Of a stretch of 64,000 bases of DNA, positions 1 to 9,468 are shown piece after piece; position 1 is the stretch's first letter; each line of letters opens with the position of its first letter. The translations under genes were made by a program, and so were the position numbers. The notes beneath the pieces were generated by a model. It had not been told where the DNA came from, searched no databases, and saw only the letters and a program-made list of their open reading frames with translations. The stretch is from Chitinophagales bacterium (GTDB lineage: Bacteria; Bacteroidota; Bacteroidia; Chitinophagales; LD1): the NCBI GenBank assembly GCA_019638515.1, contig JAHBTS010000002.1, positions 703,936 through 767,935 of the forward strand. Reading direction: 5' to 3'.

Positions 1-1199
1 GAGGCGAATTGGTAAGTTCCATAGGTATTACCGAACCCGGAGCAGGCAGCGATGTTCAAAACATACAAACCAAAGCCATTCGCCAAGGCGATTACTACAT
101 TGTAAACGGGCAAAAAACATTTATTACCAATGCCGTTTATGGCGACTATATTGTAACTGTTGTAAAAACAGACCCCGCCAAAGGTTTCGAAGGAGTTTCG
201 CTATTGGTAATAGATAGAAATGCACCCGGAGTAAGTGCCAAAAAATTAAAGAAATTGGGGTGGCATTCCTCCGATACGGCAGAACTCTTTTTCGACAACG
301 TAAAAGTGCCGGTAGAAAACCTTGTTGGCGAAGAAGGGCAAGGCTTTGTATATCTAATGGGCGGCTTACAATTAGAGCGCCTTTGCGGTGCCATTTCTGC
401 CATTGCAGCCTGCGAAGCGGCCATAGAATACACCCTCCAATACATGAGCGAACGCCATGCCTTTGGCAGGCCAATAAACAAATTTCAAGTACTGCGCCAC
501 CGCATGGCACAATTGGCAGCCGAAACCGAAACCATAAAATACTACGTATATCACTGCTGCCGCCTGCACAACGATGGCGAATATGCCGTAAAAGAAAGCT
601 CCATTGCCAAACTTATGGCAACAGAACTAAGCGATAAAGTAGCCTACCAGTGCCTACAAAACTTTGGCGGTTACGGCTATATGGAAGAGTACAAAATGGC
701 AAGAATGTTTCGCGATAGCCGCATATTAACTATTGGAGGAGGTTCCACTGAAATTATGCGCGAAATTATTGCTAAGATGATTATAGACGATAAGCAATAT
801 AAAAAAACAGGCTTAACCATCAACTACAACCAACAGCAACACAACACCGCCCCACCAACAGAAAGTATTTCATTAACCAATAATAAAAATAGCAACACAA
901 TGGCATTTGAATCATTATTTGCAACATTACAAGCAGGTGCAGCAGCAGCACCAACCTTAGGAAAAACTTTGAAATTCGATTTCGGTGATAACAAAGTATT
1001 TATTGACGGCACAGGCGAAAAAAACGTAGTTTCTACCGAAGATAAAGAAGCAGACTGTACCATTGGCGTATCTACAGAAGACCTACAAGCAATGATGGCA
1101 GGAACACTCAACCCAATGAGCGCTTTCATGGGCGGAAAAATTAAGGTAAAAGGCGATATGGGCATTGCCATGAAACTGCAATCACTTTTTAAAGGATAA
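1..1199 (+). CDS. Acyl-CoA dehydrogenase (5' partial) fused in frame to SCP2 sterol-carrier domain
   Basis: The reading frame is already open at the left edge, so the N-terminus is missing. The first part is the middle and C-terminal part of an FAD-dependent acyl-CoA dehydrogenase, which makes trans-2-enoyl-CoA in beta-oxidation. The flavin/substrate motif ITEPGAGSD lies near the edge. LQLERL carries a Glu at the position used as catalytic base in long-chain/isovaleryl-type enzymes. QNFGGYGYMEEY and GGGSTEIMRE form the usual C-terminal signature. After a low-complexity Gln/Asn/Thr linker (about 800-899), an in-frame ATG at 900 begins a 99-residue SCP2-like domain (GGKIKVKGDMGIAMKLQSLF), which typically binds lipids or CoA esters. 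No stop separates the two, so a fusion is what is seen. A separately initiated SCP2 protein from ATG 900 is an alternative. A hairpin terminator follows at 1221. Confidence 0.85.
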   Translation, partial: GELVSSIGITEPGAGSDVQNIQTKAIRQGDYYIVNGQKTFITNAVYGDYIVTVVKTDPAKGFEGVSLLVIDRNAPGVSAKKLKKLGWHSSDTAELFFDNVKVPVENLVGEEGQGFVYLMGGLQLERLCGAISAIAACEAAIEYTLQYMSERHAFGRPINKFQVLRHRMAQLAAETETIKYYVYHCCRLHNDGEYAVKESSIAKLMATELSDKVAYQCLQNFGGYGYMEEYKMARMFRDSRILTIGGGSTEIMREIIAKMIIDDKQYKKTGLTINYNQQQHNTAPPTESISLTNNKNSNTMAFESLFATLQAGAAAAPTLGKTLKFDFGDNKVFIDGTGEKNVVSTEDKEADCTIGVSTEDLQAMMAGTLNPMSAFMGGKIKVKGDMGIAMKLQSLFKG

Positions 1200-1220
1200 G
1201 TACTATTTATTTTACTGGTA

Positions 1221-1258
1221 AGCCTTGCGAAATAATTATATTTCGCAAGGCTTTTTTT
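1221..1258 (+). terminator. Rho-independent terminator after acyl-CoA dehydrogenase/SCP2
   Basis: A near-perfect 14-bp inverted repeat (AGCCTTGCGAAATA and its complement) with a 3-nt loop is followed by a run of seven T. It sits 21 nt after the stop codon of the upstream gene. Confidence 0.9.
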
Positions 1259-1327
1259 ATTGCTACCTCAAGCATTAAAAAGCGCTAAATAGCAGCAAAA
1301 AACTACCGAAAAGCGTACATTCGCCAC

Positions 1328-3724
1328 ATGCGCATCTTAGCTTTTCTATTACCATTCTTTGCTTACAGCCTCTCGGCCATTGCCTGCGATTCTCTAAACT
1401 GCCATATACCCGATGAGGCAGGCCGCTACCGCGAGCACAACGTAGATTTCATAAAACTGAAATTAGAAGTGGCTTTTGCACCTAAAAAAGGCACCGTAGC
1501 AGGAAAAGCAAGCTACAATTTTCAACCAATACAACCTGTAATTGATACGTTGTATTTAGATGCACCCGGCATAAAAATAGACACCGTAAAACTCAATGGT
1601 AAACTTCAAAAATGGCAAACCAACGAACAAGGTGTTAGCATTTATTTTACCGAAAAACTCTACTGGAAAAAAAACTACCAACTCGAAATTGTATATACTG
1701 CACAACCTCGAAAAGGCTTATACTTTATTGGATGGAACGACCCACAAAATCTATCGCGCAAGCAAATTTGGACCCAAGGGCAAGGAATAGACAACCGCCA
1801 CTGGTTTCCCTGCTACGATGCTGTAAACGATCGCCTTATTACCGAAACCGTTATTACCTTCGATTCTGCTTACACCGTAATTTCAAACGGCAAACTCCTT
1901 TCAAAAAAGAAAAACAACCAAGGTGAATATATATGGCATTACGCCATGAACAAACCACATGTGCCCTATTTGCTCATGCTTGCAATAGATAAGTTTGCCT
2001 ATAAAGATATTCAAGCAAAAAACGGCATAGTATCGCGCCAATACTACTATGCCAACCAGCCCGAAACATTTGAACCAACCTACCAATACAGTAAAGAAAT
2101 GATGGAGTGGCTGCCCGAAGAAATTGGCATACCTTACCCGTGGGAAGTATATGCAAACATACCTGTGCAAGACTTTATGTATGGAGCTATGGAAAACACT
2201 ACTGCCACCATCTTCACCGATTTCTATTTACAAAACAAAAGGCAGGCACTCGAAAGAAATTACATTGCCACCAATGCCCACGAACTTACCCACCAATGGT
2301 TTGGAAATTTAATAACAGAATGGAGTGCCACACACCATTGGCTACACGAAAGTTTTGCCACCTACTATGCCAAACTTTTTATGCGCAAAACCTTTGGCGA
2401 ACCCAACTACGAATGGAACAAACGCAACGAATACGAACAAGCCATCAATGCCGATAACCGCGACCATTTTCCCGTGGCACATTCCAATGCCGGCAGCGCA
2501 AGGCATTATCCCAAAGGCAGCGCAGTACTAAGCATGTTGCGCCATACGGTAGGCGATTCTGTATATAGAAAAGCAGTAAAAAATTATGTGCAAAAACACC
2601 AATTCGGAAACGTAGATACGCACGATTTTTGGCGTGCCTTTATGGAATGCTGCGGCATCAATGTAGATTGGTTTTTCGATGAATGGATTTTGCACAGCGG
2701 CTACCCAATATTTGAAATTTCAACAGATACAAGCAAACTCGATTATTACCAACTCACCGTAGCTCAAACACAACAAAAAAACGAATCGGGCAAGCTCTTT
2801 ACCATGCCTGCCGAAGTAAAAGTGTACTTTACCGATGGCACCTTCGCAGCACAAAACAAAATGCTCTCCGGCAACGATACCTTCACCATAAAAATTCCAT
2901 TAGGAAAAAAGATTGCTTACACACTTTTTGATGAAGGCGACCACATCCTTAAAAAAGTAATTTTCAATAAACCAACATACCAACTACAAACTCAAGCACT
3001 GCAAGCCAAACACTTTATAGACCGCTACGATGCCCTCGTGGCATTACGCAAAACAGCTCCCGAACTTAAAAGCGATTTTTTAATTGCACTCTTCGATAAA
3101 AACAACTACTACCCTATTCAGCAAGAAATAATATACCAACTGCGCAAACCCAAAACAGACGCAGAACTTGCACTCTTCCAAAAAGCCATTAACCACCACA
3201 ACCTATACGTGCGCAGAGCAGCCATAGAGTATATAGATTCCATTCCCGAAGCGCAACTAAACCACTACGAGCAACTCCTGCGCGACTCCAGCTACATTAC
3301 CATAGAAACCACACTACAAAAATTGTGTAAACTATTTCCCAACCAAAAAGCAAAATTCTTAGATGCCACCAAAAACATAGACGGCATCAACAGAAATGTA
3401 GAAATTACATGGCTCTCCATAAAAGCAGCCGATGAGCCTGAAACCTATGCCAGAAAATTGGTAACGCTCACTTCAAACAGTTATGAATTTCGTACGCGCA
3501 CCAAAGCCATGAATGCACTCGAAAACCTAAACTATTTCAACGATGAATTGGTTGCCAATCTTATTGATGCCGCCACCAATCCAAATTCGCGCTTAGCCAA
3601 TCCGGCAGCCAACACCATTCGCTACTTTTTAAAACGCGATAAGTTTAAAGAACTCTACAACGCCAAAATAGCAGTAGGCAACTACCCCGCTTGGGCAACG
3701 CAAATTTTAAACAACATAAAGTGA
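1328..3724 (+). CDS. M1 family zinc aminopeptidase with signal peptide
   Basis: A 798-residue secreted or periplasmic M1 (aminopeptidase N-like) metallopeptidase that removes N-terminal residues from peptides. Residues 1-20 form a hydrophobic signal peptide ending at AIA/C. The exopeptidase motif GAMEN is at 286-290. The zinc site HELTH is at 318-322, with the third ligand Glu at 341, which is exact HExxH-x18-E spacing. A Tyr in ARHYPKG fits the catalytic Tyr. The C-terminal third looks helical and repeat-like, as expected for the M1 C-terminal or HEAT-like region. No T9SS sorting domain is visible. The stop overlaps the GTG start of miaA (GTGA), so the two are translationally coupled. A TACATTCG box (1316-1323) lies only 4 nt before the ATG. 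Confidence 0.93.
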   Translation: MRILAFLLPFFAYSLSAIACDSLNCHIPDEAGRYREHNVDFIKLKLEVAFAPKKGTVAGKASYNFQPIQPVIDTLYLDAPGIKIDTVKLNGKLQKWQTNEQGVSIYFTEKLYWKKNYQLEIVYTAQPRKGLYFIGWNDPQNLSRKQIWTQGQGIDNRHWFPCYDAVNDRLITETVITFDSAYTVISNGKLLSKKKNNQGEYIWHYAMNKPHVPYLLMLAIDKFAYKDIQAKNGIVSRQYYYANQPETFEPTYQYSKEMMEWLPEEIGIPYPWEVYANIPVQDFMYGAMENTTATIFTDFYLQNKRQALERNYIATNAHELTHQWFGNLITEWSATHHWLHESFATYYAKLFMRKTFGEPNYEWNKRNEYEQAINADNRDHFPVAHSNAGSARHYPKGSAVLSMLRHTVGDSVYRKAVKNYVQKHQFGNVDTHDFWRAFMECCGINVDWFFDEWILHSGYPIFEISTDTSKLDYYQLTVAQTQQKNESGKLFTMPAEVKVYFTDGTFAAQNKMLSGNDTFTIKIPLGKKIAYTLFDEGDHILKKVIFNKPTYQLQTQALQAKHFIDRYDALVALRKTAPELKSDFLIALFDKNNYYPIQQEIIYQLRKPKTDAELALFQKAINHHNLYVRRAAIEYIDSIPEAQLNHYEQLLRDSSYITIETTLQKLCKLFPNQKAKFLDATKNIDGINRNVEITWLSIKAADEPETYARKLVTLTSNSYEFRTRTKAMNALENLNYFNDELVANLIDAATNPNSRLANPAANTIRYFLKRDKFKELYNAKIAVGNYPAWATQILNNIK

Positions 3725-4629
3725 AACCAACACTCCTTGTAATTTGCGGCCCTACGGCAGTAGGCAAAACAGCATTGGCTATACAATTGGCACAGCGCTG
3801 GAATGCCGAAATTATTTCTGCCGATTCGCGCCAGTTTTACCGCGAAATGAATATAGGCACCGCCAAGCCAAGCACCATAGAATTGCAAACCGTCCCCCAT
3901 CATTTCATCAATAATCTTTCGGTTTTTACCAAACATTATAGTGCAGGAAAATTTGAATTTGAAGTACTCGAATTTTTAGAAAACTACTTCAAAAAAAACA
4001 ACATTGCCATTATGGTGGGCGGCTCAGGATTGTTTATCAATGCCGTTTGCAGCGGATTCGATAAAATGGAAACCGACAACGAAAATGAACGCTGGATTAC
4101 ACGAAAATTCTTAAATGAACAATCGCTGGAGTGGCTGCAAAACGAAGTACAACGCTTAGACCCCGAATACTTTGCTATTGTAGATACCAAAAACCCTGTT
4201 CGCTTAAAACGTGCCTTAGAAATTATTTATGCCACCGGAAAAAAGTATTCCGAGCAACGTATTGGCAAAAAAGCAGAGCGCCCTTTCAACATCATAAAAA
4301 TAGGGCTGCAACTCCCGCGCGAAATACTTTACCAAAGAATAAACGAGCGCGTAGATCAAATGCTCCAAAACGGCTTGCAAGAAGAAGCCACCGAACTCTA
4401 TATCAACAAAAAATTACCTGCACTCAACACAGTAGGCTACTCCGAATTTTTCGATCTTATAGACGATAAATTAACGCTGCCCGAAGCCGTTGCACTCATA
4501 AAACAAAATACCAGAAACTACGCCAAGCGCCAACTTACATGGTTTAAAAAAGATGAAAACATCCACTGGTTTCAACCCCAAGAAACCGAAGCAATTACTG
4601 CCTACATAGAACAAACACTGTTGCCGTAA
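3721..4629 (+). CDS. miaA: tRNA dimethylallyltransferase
   Basis: MiaA transfers a dimethylallyl group from DMAPP to N6 of A37 in tRNAs that read codons starting with U. The P-loop GPTAVGKT is at residues 9-16. SADSRQFYREMNIGTAKP is the family's tRNA/DMAPP-binding segment, and RLKRALEIIYATGK and NYAKRQLTWFKK are typical of the C-terminal part. A start further upstream (3691) is possible, but GTG at 3721 overlaps the aminopeptidase stop by 3 nt, removes ten non-conserved residues and gives a normal length of 302 residues. The gene likely belongs to an operon with the M1 peptidase and rnr. Confidence 0.95.
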   Translation: MKPTLLVICGPTAVGKTALAIQLAQRWNAEIISADSRQFYREMNIGTAKPSTIELQTVPHHFINNLSVFTKHYSAGKFEFEVLEFLENYFKKNNIAIMVGGSGLFINAVCSGFDKMETDNENERWITRKFLNEQSLEWLQNEVQRLDPEYFAIVDTKNPVRLKRALEIIYATGKKYSEQRIGKKAERPFNIIKIGLQLPREILYQRINERVDQMLQNGLQEEATELYINKKLPALNTVGYSEFFDLIDDKLTLPEAVALIKQNTRNYAKRQLTWFKKDENIHWFQPQETEAITAYIEQTLLP

Positions 4630-4709
4630 ACCTGCTACTGTTGATTTCTTCTTACGCTCGCCCTTATATAAAAAACTATTATCGAAACTAAATTTAATAG
4701 GCAACAGTG
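4616..4709 (+). promoter_or_regulatory. 10-bp inverted repeat whose right arm covers the rnr start codon
   Basis: CACTGTTGCC at 4616-4625, the last codons of miaA, is perfectly complementary to GGCAACAGTG at 4700-4709. The latter includes the GTG start codon of rnr at 4707. In a miaA-rnr read-through transcript the two arms could pair across a 74-nt loop and mask the rnr start. The repeat is visible in the sequence; a regulatory role is inference. Confidence 0.35.
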
Positions 4710-6887
4710 GATAAAAAGAAAAAGTCTAAAAAGAAAGGCGGCAGTGTTGCCGATGCAGAACAATCTATTTTAATTGTAGTAAAAGCCTTAGAAAGCCAAG
4801 CCACATTGCAAAAATTGTTTCCACTGCTAGAAGACGATTTTACCCAAGAAACCATTATTGAAGCACTAAAAAAATTAGAAGCAAAAAGCAAAATAGAAGT
4901 GCATCAAAGAGGGAAAATAAAACTACTGCCTAAAGAAAGCACCACAGCTCCCACTACCAACACCACAAGCACACACCCACACGCTAAACACCTGAAAGGC
5001 ACTGTAGATTTAACCAAAACAGGAGCCGCCTATATTATTATCGAAGATTCCGAAAAAGATATTTACGTACCTGCAAAATTCACCAAAGGAGCATTGCATG
5101 GCGATGAAGTTTTAGTTGAAATAATTGGCCACTACAAAAAGAAACCCGAAGGCAGAATTATTGCCATTACCAAGCGCAGTCAAGAAAGTTTTATTGGCAC
5201 CTTACACATTCACCGCACACACGCATTTGTGCAACCCGAAGGCCAGCGCGTTACCTTCCTCATCCACATTCCATTAGAGCAAGCTACCACTTACGAAAAC
5301 GATACTAAAGTAATTACCCGCATTACCAACTGGGGCACACCCGGCAAGCACCCCACGGGCGAAATTGTAGAGCACATAGCAACCTTCGGCAAAAGCGATA
5401 CCGAAATGAAAATGATATTGGTGCAAAACGGATTTCACCTGGCATTTCCCCCTGCAGTACTTGCAGAGGCGCGCAAACTTCCGCAAACCGTATTAGAAAA
5501 AGATGCTGCAGATAGAATTGATTACCGCAGCGTTACCACCTTTACCATAGATCCCGCAGATGCAAAAGATTTTGACGATGCCATTTCCTTTAAAAACCTG
5601 CCCAACGGCAACGTAGAAATTGGTGTACACATTGCCGATGTGGCACATTATGTAACCGAAAACAGCGCATTAGATAAAGAAGCCTCTCTACGCGGCACAT
5701 CGGTGTATTTGCCCGATAGAGTTTGCCCCATGCTGCCCGAAGAAATTTCAAATATCATTTGCTCCCTGCGCCCAAACGAAGATAAACTCGCATTCTCCAC
5801 CATTTTTGAATTCAACGCCCAAAACGAAATCAAAAATATTACCATTGCCAAAACAGTTATTCATTCTAACCATAGATTCACCTACGAGCAAGCACAAGAA
5901 GTATTGGAAACAGGTAATGGCACATTTGCCGAAGAACTCAAAATTATTCACCGCATTACCAAATCTATCCGCAAAAAAAGATTCAATGCCGGAGCCATTT
6001 CTTTTGAAAAAGACGAAGTGCGCTTTAGGCTAGATTCATCCGGTAAACCCGTTGAACTATACGTAAAACAACGCAAAGACGCACACCTGCTTATTGAAGA
6101 TTTAATGTTGCTTTCCAACGAAACCATTGCACGCTTCGGCAGCAAATTAGATGTAAACAAAAAACGAAGTCCCTTTGTGTACCGCATTCACGATGCACCC
6201 GATGCCGGAAAATTAGAGCAGTTTGCAACCATTGCTTCCCGCTTTGGCTACCGCCTAACCTTCGATTTAGAAAGCCCCAAGCAAGTGGCAGCCACCCTAA
6301 ACCAACTCCTGCAAAATGTAAACGGCAATCCCGAGCAAGGTCTTTTAGAGCAAATGGCCATCCGCAGCATGGCTAAAGCCTCCTACACCACCAAAAATAT
6401 TGGGCATTACGGTTTGGCAATAGAACACTACACCCACTTTACTTCGCCCATTAGGCGCTATCCCGATTTGTTGGCGCACCGCCTTACTTTAGAATTGCTC
6501 AAAAACGGCAAAGTAGCAATAGACAAAAGCGAACTGGAAGAAAAATGCAAAATAAGTTCCCTCATGGAGCGCAAAGCTATGGATGCCGAGCGCGAAGCCA
6601 TTCGCTATAAGCAAGTGGAATATTTGAGCGATAAAATTGGCAATGAATACGAAGGCATTATTACCGGAGTAATTGCCCGCGGCATTTTTGTAGAAATGAG
6701 CGCCTTACTATGCGAAGGAATGGTTACCACCGAGCGCCTCGGCAACGAAGATTTTACTTTCGATGAAAAACAACTTTGCCTGCGCGGCAATAAAACAGGC
6801 ATTCGCTACAATATGGGCGAACCCATCCGCGTGCGGGTGGTAGATGCCAACCTGGCTACGCGAAAAATTGAACTGGAAAAGATTTAA
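4707..6887 (+). CDS. rnr: Ribonuclease R (RNB family 3'-5' exoribonuclease)
   Basis: RNase R degrades structured RNA processively from the 3' end and takes part in mRNA decay and rRNA quality control. This 726-residue protein starts with a Lys-rich segment and a winged-helix-like region (about 15-75). Cold-shock-type OB domains follow (about 90-240). The RNB catalytic domain contains the metal-binding Asp cluster DPADAKDFDDAISF near residue 285 and HYTHFTSPIRRYPDLLAHR further on. A C-terminal S1 domain ends the protein. The start is GTG; no better ATG is available upstream. A second RNA exonuclease gene, pnp, lies at 44.3 kb. Confidence 0.95.
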   Translation: MDKKKKSKKKGGSVADAEQSILIVVKALESQATLQKLFPLLEDDFTQETIIEALKKLEAKSKIEVHQRGKIKLLPKESTTAPTTNTTSTHPHAKHLKGTVDLTKTGAAYIIIEDSEKDIYVPAKFTKGALHGDEVLVEIIGHYKKKPEGRIIAITKRSQESFIGTLHIHRTHAFVQPEGQRVTFLIHIPLEQATTYENDTKVITRITNWGTPGKHPTGEIVEHIATFGKSDTEMKMILVQNGFHLAFPPAVLAEARKLPQTVLEKDAADRIDYRSVTTFTIDPADAKDFDDAISFKNLPNGNVEIGVHIADVAHYVTENSALDKEASLRGTSVYLPDRVCPMLPEEISNIICSLRPNEDKLAFSTIFEFNAQNEIKNITIAKTVIHSNHRFTYEQAQEVLETGNGTFAEELKIIHRITKSIRKKRFNAGAISFEKDEVRFRLDSSGKPVELYVKQRKDAHLLIEDLMLLSNETIARFGSKLDVNKKRSPFVYRIHDAPDAGKLEQFATIASRFGYRLTFDLESPKQVAATLNQLLQNVNGNPEQGLLEQMAIRSMAKASYTTKNIGHYGLAIEHYTHFTSPIRRYPDLLAHRLTLELLKNGKVAIDKSELEEKCKISSLMERKAMDAEREAIRYKQVEYLSDKIGNEYEGIITGVIARGIFVEMSALLCEGMVTTERLGNEDFTFDEKQLCLRGNKTGIRYNMGEPIRVRVVDANLATRKIELEKI

Positions 6888-6897
6888 ACTGCGGTAC

Positions 6898-8256
6898 TTA
6901 CTGCCGTATTAAAACCGAACTGCCACCCACTACTTCAAATTCTTTTTCAACGGTGGTATGCATTGTTTGGGCAAACTTAGAGCGGTAAATAGCCACATAC
7001 TTTCCCGGTTGCAGCGCAATTACCTCTTGCTTCTGCATTTCATTAAAATCATACACCTTTTGCAAACCTTCCTTACTTTTTAAAAACACAGCACCATATA
7101 ACTCATAAGTACGGCTAAAAGTTACCAAGCCCGGAGCAGGAATAACCACCGTGGTTGTTTTGCGTTCATCTACCTTAAGCCGTGCAGCCGCAATGGCAGG
7201 ATTGGTAAGCACTTCCACCACATAGTTTCCGGTTATTACCTTGCGCTTACTGCCCGGTTGCAGCCAAAAATAAGTAGTGCTGTTGCTCGGCAATTGCACC
7301 AAGCACTTTATTTTTTCTACCGAACTATGCTTAGGCACACTGCCTGCAAACTGCACTTCCAATACACCTTGTGGCGCATCTACCGAAACTATGTTGTGTT
7401 CGTTGCGCTTCATACTTATGCCTTTCACAAAAACGGGCGGTGTGCTATGCACTTGTATATCGTAAGTAAAAAGTGGCGAAATGGTAATGGTGTCGGGCAA
7501 ACCGCGTGCATTTAAAGTATGGTGAAAATGATATTTATCTACACCTGTTTTAGAGTCGGTAAGCGTAAATGCCACATCGGTTTCGGTGGGCTTGCCTGCT
7601 GCATCCAAAATATTGAGTTGGAAAGTAGTTTTGGAAATAGTTTCACCCACTGCCTTTTTTAATGCTTGGTTCAGTTCTGCTCCGCTTGCTGTATTGGTAA
7701 GTTCGCCTATGCAGCTAAACTGCTGTTGCAGCACATCCGGCAACTGAATACCCAGCACTATCGGCTTTAGCAGAATATTGTTCTGCTGCAATTTTTGCGT
7801 AACGGCACATGGGTCGCCACCACAGCTTTCTTCGCCATCGGTAATAATTATCAAAAAATTGCGGCTCACCTCTCCGGTAGCAGCAAAATCATTGGCACAT
7901 TTTTCTAATGAATATGCCAAAGGCGTTACACCATTGGGAACTATGCTTGCCAGCTTCCTCCGTATAGAATTTGAGTTTACATTGCCAAAAGCCATCTCTA
8001 AACGCGAATCTTTGCAGTTGTTGTCGCGCAGCGAAAATTGATGTCCATACACACGTACCGCAAATTCCACATTGGGCAGCGAAGCTAAGCTATCGGTAAT
8101 TTCTATCATGGTTTGCATGGCTGCTTGCCAGCGGGTGCCGCCTGTCCAGTTCTTATTCATACTGTACGAAGCATCCAGCAAAAAAAGAATCCGTATTTTG
8201 GGGCTTTGAGCCACCATCCACATGGGAAAAACCACAAGCATCAACCATTTTACCAT
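6898..8256 (-). CDS. Exported von Willebrand factor A (VWA) domain protein
   Basis: A 452-residue protein of unknown specific role. Residues 1-17 form a signal peptide ending in VAQ. A VWA domain begins at once: the metal-ion-dependent adhesion site DASYS is at residues 28-32, and the conserved TDGEES segment lies near residue 140. VWA domains mediate metal-dependent protein contacts. The remaining 250 residues look like beta-rich domains with no motif I recognise, and no T9SS sorting domain is seen. It is the last gene of a minus-strand run behind the ABM-domain protein and an SDR enzyme. It ends about 10 nt from the stop of rnr, in convergent orientation, without an obvious hairpin. Confidence 0.8.
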   Translation of the reverse strand: MVKWLMLVVFPMWMVAQSPKIRILFLLDASYSMNKNWTGGTRWQAAMQTMIEITDSLASLPNVEFAVRVYGHQFSLRDNNCKDSRLEMAFGNVNSNSIRRKLASIVPNGVTPLAYSLEKCANDFAATGEVSRNFLIIITDGEESCGGDPCAVTQKLQQNNILLKPIVLGIQLPDVLQQQFSCIGELTNTASGAELNQALKKAVGETISKTTFQLNILDAAGKPTETDVAFTLTDSKTGVDKYHFHHTLNARGLPDTITISPLFTYDIQVHSTPPVFVKGISMKRNEHNIVSVDAPQGVLEVQFAGSVPKHSSVEKIKCLVQLPSNSTTYFWLQPGSKRKVITGNYVVEVLTNPAIAAARLKVDERKTTTVVIPAPGLVTFSRTYELYGAVFLKSKEGLQKVYDFNEMQKQEVIALQPGKYVAIYRSKFAQTMHTTVEKEFEVVGGSSVLIRQ

Positions 8257-8309
8257 ACCACAAATGTTGAAAATAGCAATTCAGTCTTATTTCAATGCAA
8301 GCAGTGTGT

Positions 8310-8594
8310 TTATACCGCTTTTAGAGACCACGCTTCCGGCTTAGCAGCAAACCATTGCTTTACGGTACTCCACGTTGCTTCAAAAAGTGGCGATTGGCGG
8401 TATGTGTTCAGCGCCTCTTCGCTCTCCCAAGTACTCAACGTAAAATATATGGGAGCATTGTCGGCACTTCTTTTTAATGCCACACCTTGGCAACCTTCAA
8501 ATGCTGCAATTTGTGCCTTCCGCTCTTCAAATACTCGTTCAAAATTGGCACAGTGGCTTGCCTCAAATGTCATTTTAACTACGCGTGTTATCAT
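8310..8594 (-). CDS. ABM-type dimeric alpha+beta barrel protein
   Basis: A 94-residue protein resembling antibiotic-biosynthesis-monooxygenase (ABM) domains, a small ferredoxin-like fold found in cofactor-free monooxygenases, haem-degrading enzymes and many uncharacterised proteins. The start MITRVVKM is chosen because its ATG overlaps the TAA of the upstream SDR gene (TAATG), which indicates translational coupling. A longer TTG-initiated form from 8612 is possible but unlikely. Features typical of the fold are an alternating strand at the N-terminus, a helix containing FERVFEERKAQI, and the strand-helix APIYFTLSTWESEEALNTY. No substrate can be assigned. Confidence 0.75.
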   Translation of the reverse strand: MITRVVKMTFEASHCANFERVFEERKAQIAAFEGCQGVALKRSADNAPIYFTLSTWESEEALNTYRQSPLFEATWSTVKQWFAAKPEAWSLKAV

Positions 8595-9367
8595 TATTTT
8601 TCTTTGTGCCAAACATACGCATTACGCTGAGCAGTTGGGTATATTACCATATTGGTAATATTTACGTGCGGTGGTGCGGCACACACATATAGCACAGCAT
8701 TGGCAATATCGTCTGCTGTAAGTGGCTGGTAGCCTTCGTAAACCTTTTTGGCTTTTTGCACATCGCCATGAAAGCGCACTAGCGAAAATTCTGTTTCGGC
8801 AGCACCCGGGTCTATGGAGCAACAACGTATGTTCGTACCCACCAAATCTATGTTGATGGCCTCGCTTAATGCCCGCACGGCAAATTTGGTGGCATTATAT
8901 ACGTTTCCTTCCGGGTAAACGGTATGCCCTGCTGTGCTGCCGATATTTACAATATGCCCCGTGTTGCGCTCTACCATCATGGGTAAAAATATTCTTGTTA
9001 CATATAGCAGCCCCTTCAAATTGGTATCTATCATTTGTTCCCAATCACTAAAAAGTCCTTCGTAAATTTTCTCTTTACCCGAAGCCAGCCCCGCATTGTT
9101 CACCAATATATCGGGTACAATTTCGCGCGTTTGCAAATCGTTGGCCATTACAATTACCTGGCTTCTCTCCGTAATATCGAAACAATAACTCAGCACCTCC
9201 ACCCCAAATTTTTCTTGCAGTAGTTCGCGGCTCACCTCTAGGCGATCGGCACGCCTGCCCGTTAAAATTAAATTTGCACCGTGTGCTGCAAAAATTTCGG
9301 CTGTTGCCTTGCCAAATCCGGAGGTGGCTCCGGTTATCAAAACCCATTTATGGTTAAATTGTTTCAT
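8594..9367 (-). CDS. Short-chain dehydrogenase/reductase (YdfG-like)
   Basis: A classical NAD(P)-dependent SDR of 257 residues. The nucleotide-binding motif GATSGFGKA is at residues 10-18, NNAG near 90, the catalytic Ser in NIGSTAG, and the catalytic YNATK (YxxxK) follows. GRRADRLE after the second strand suggests NADP preference. The order and the segment VYNATKFAVRALSEAINIDL resemble YdfG/3-hydroxy-acid or serine dehydrogenases, but the substrate is not determined. ATG 9367 is preferred over an upstream alternative (9397) because the protein then begins just before the first beta strand. The gene is divergent from infC and coupled to the ABM gene downstream. Confidence 0.88.
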   Translation of the reverse strand: MKQFNHKWVLITGATSGFGKATAEIFAAHGANLILTGRRADRLEVSRELLQEKFGVEVLSYCFDITERSQVIVMANDLQTREIVPDILVNNAGLASGKEKIYEGLFSDWEQMIDTNLKGLLYVTRIFLPMMVERNTGHIVNIGSTAGHTVYPEGNVYNATKFAVRALSEAINIDLVGTNIRCCSIDPGAAETEFSLVRFHGDVQKAKKVYEGYQPLTADDIANAVLYVCAAPPHVNITNMVIYPTAQRNAYVWHKEK

Positions 9368-9468
9368 GTTTTCCACATTAAGTGCGCAAAACTTCAATTC
9401 TTTTTTTGAATTTCAAGTTAGGCTTTGTTCATTTGCACAAAATTATTTCACAAAACAATATTTAGCGT

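Noticed and set aside
2107..2457. Overlapping forward ORFs inside the M1 peptidase gene
   Set aside because: Shadow frames; the aminopeptidase frame has complete catalytic motifs.
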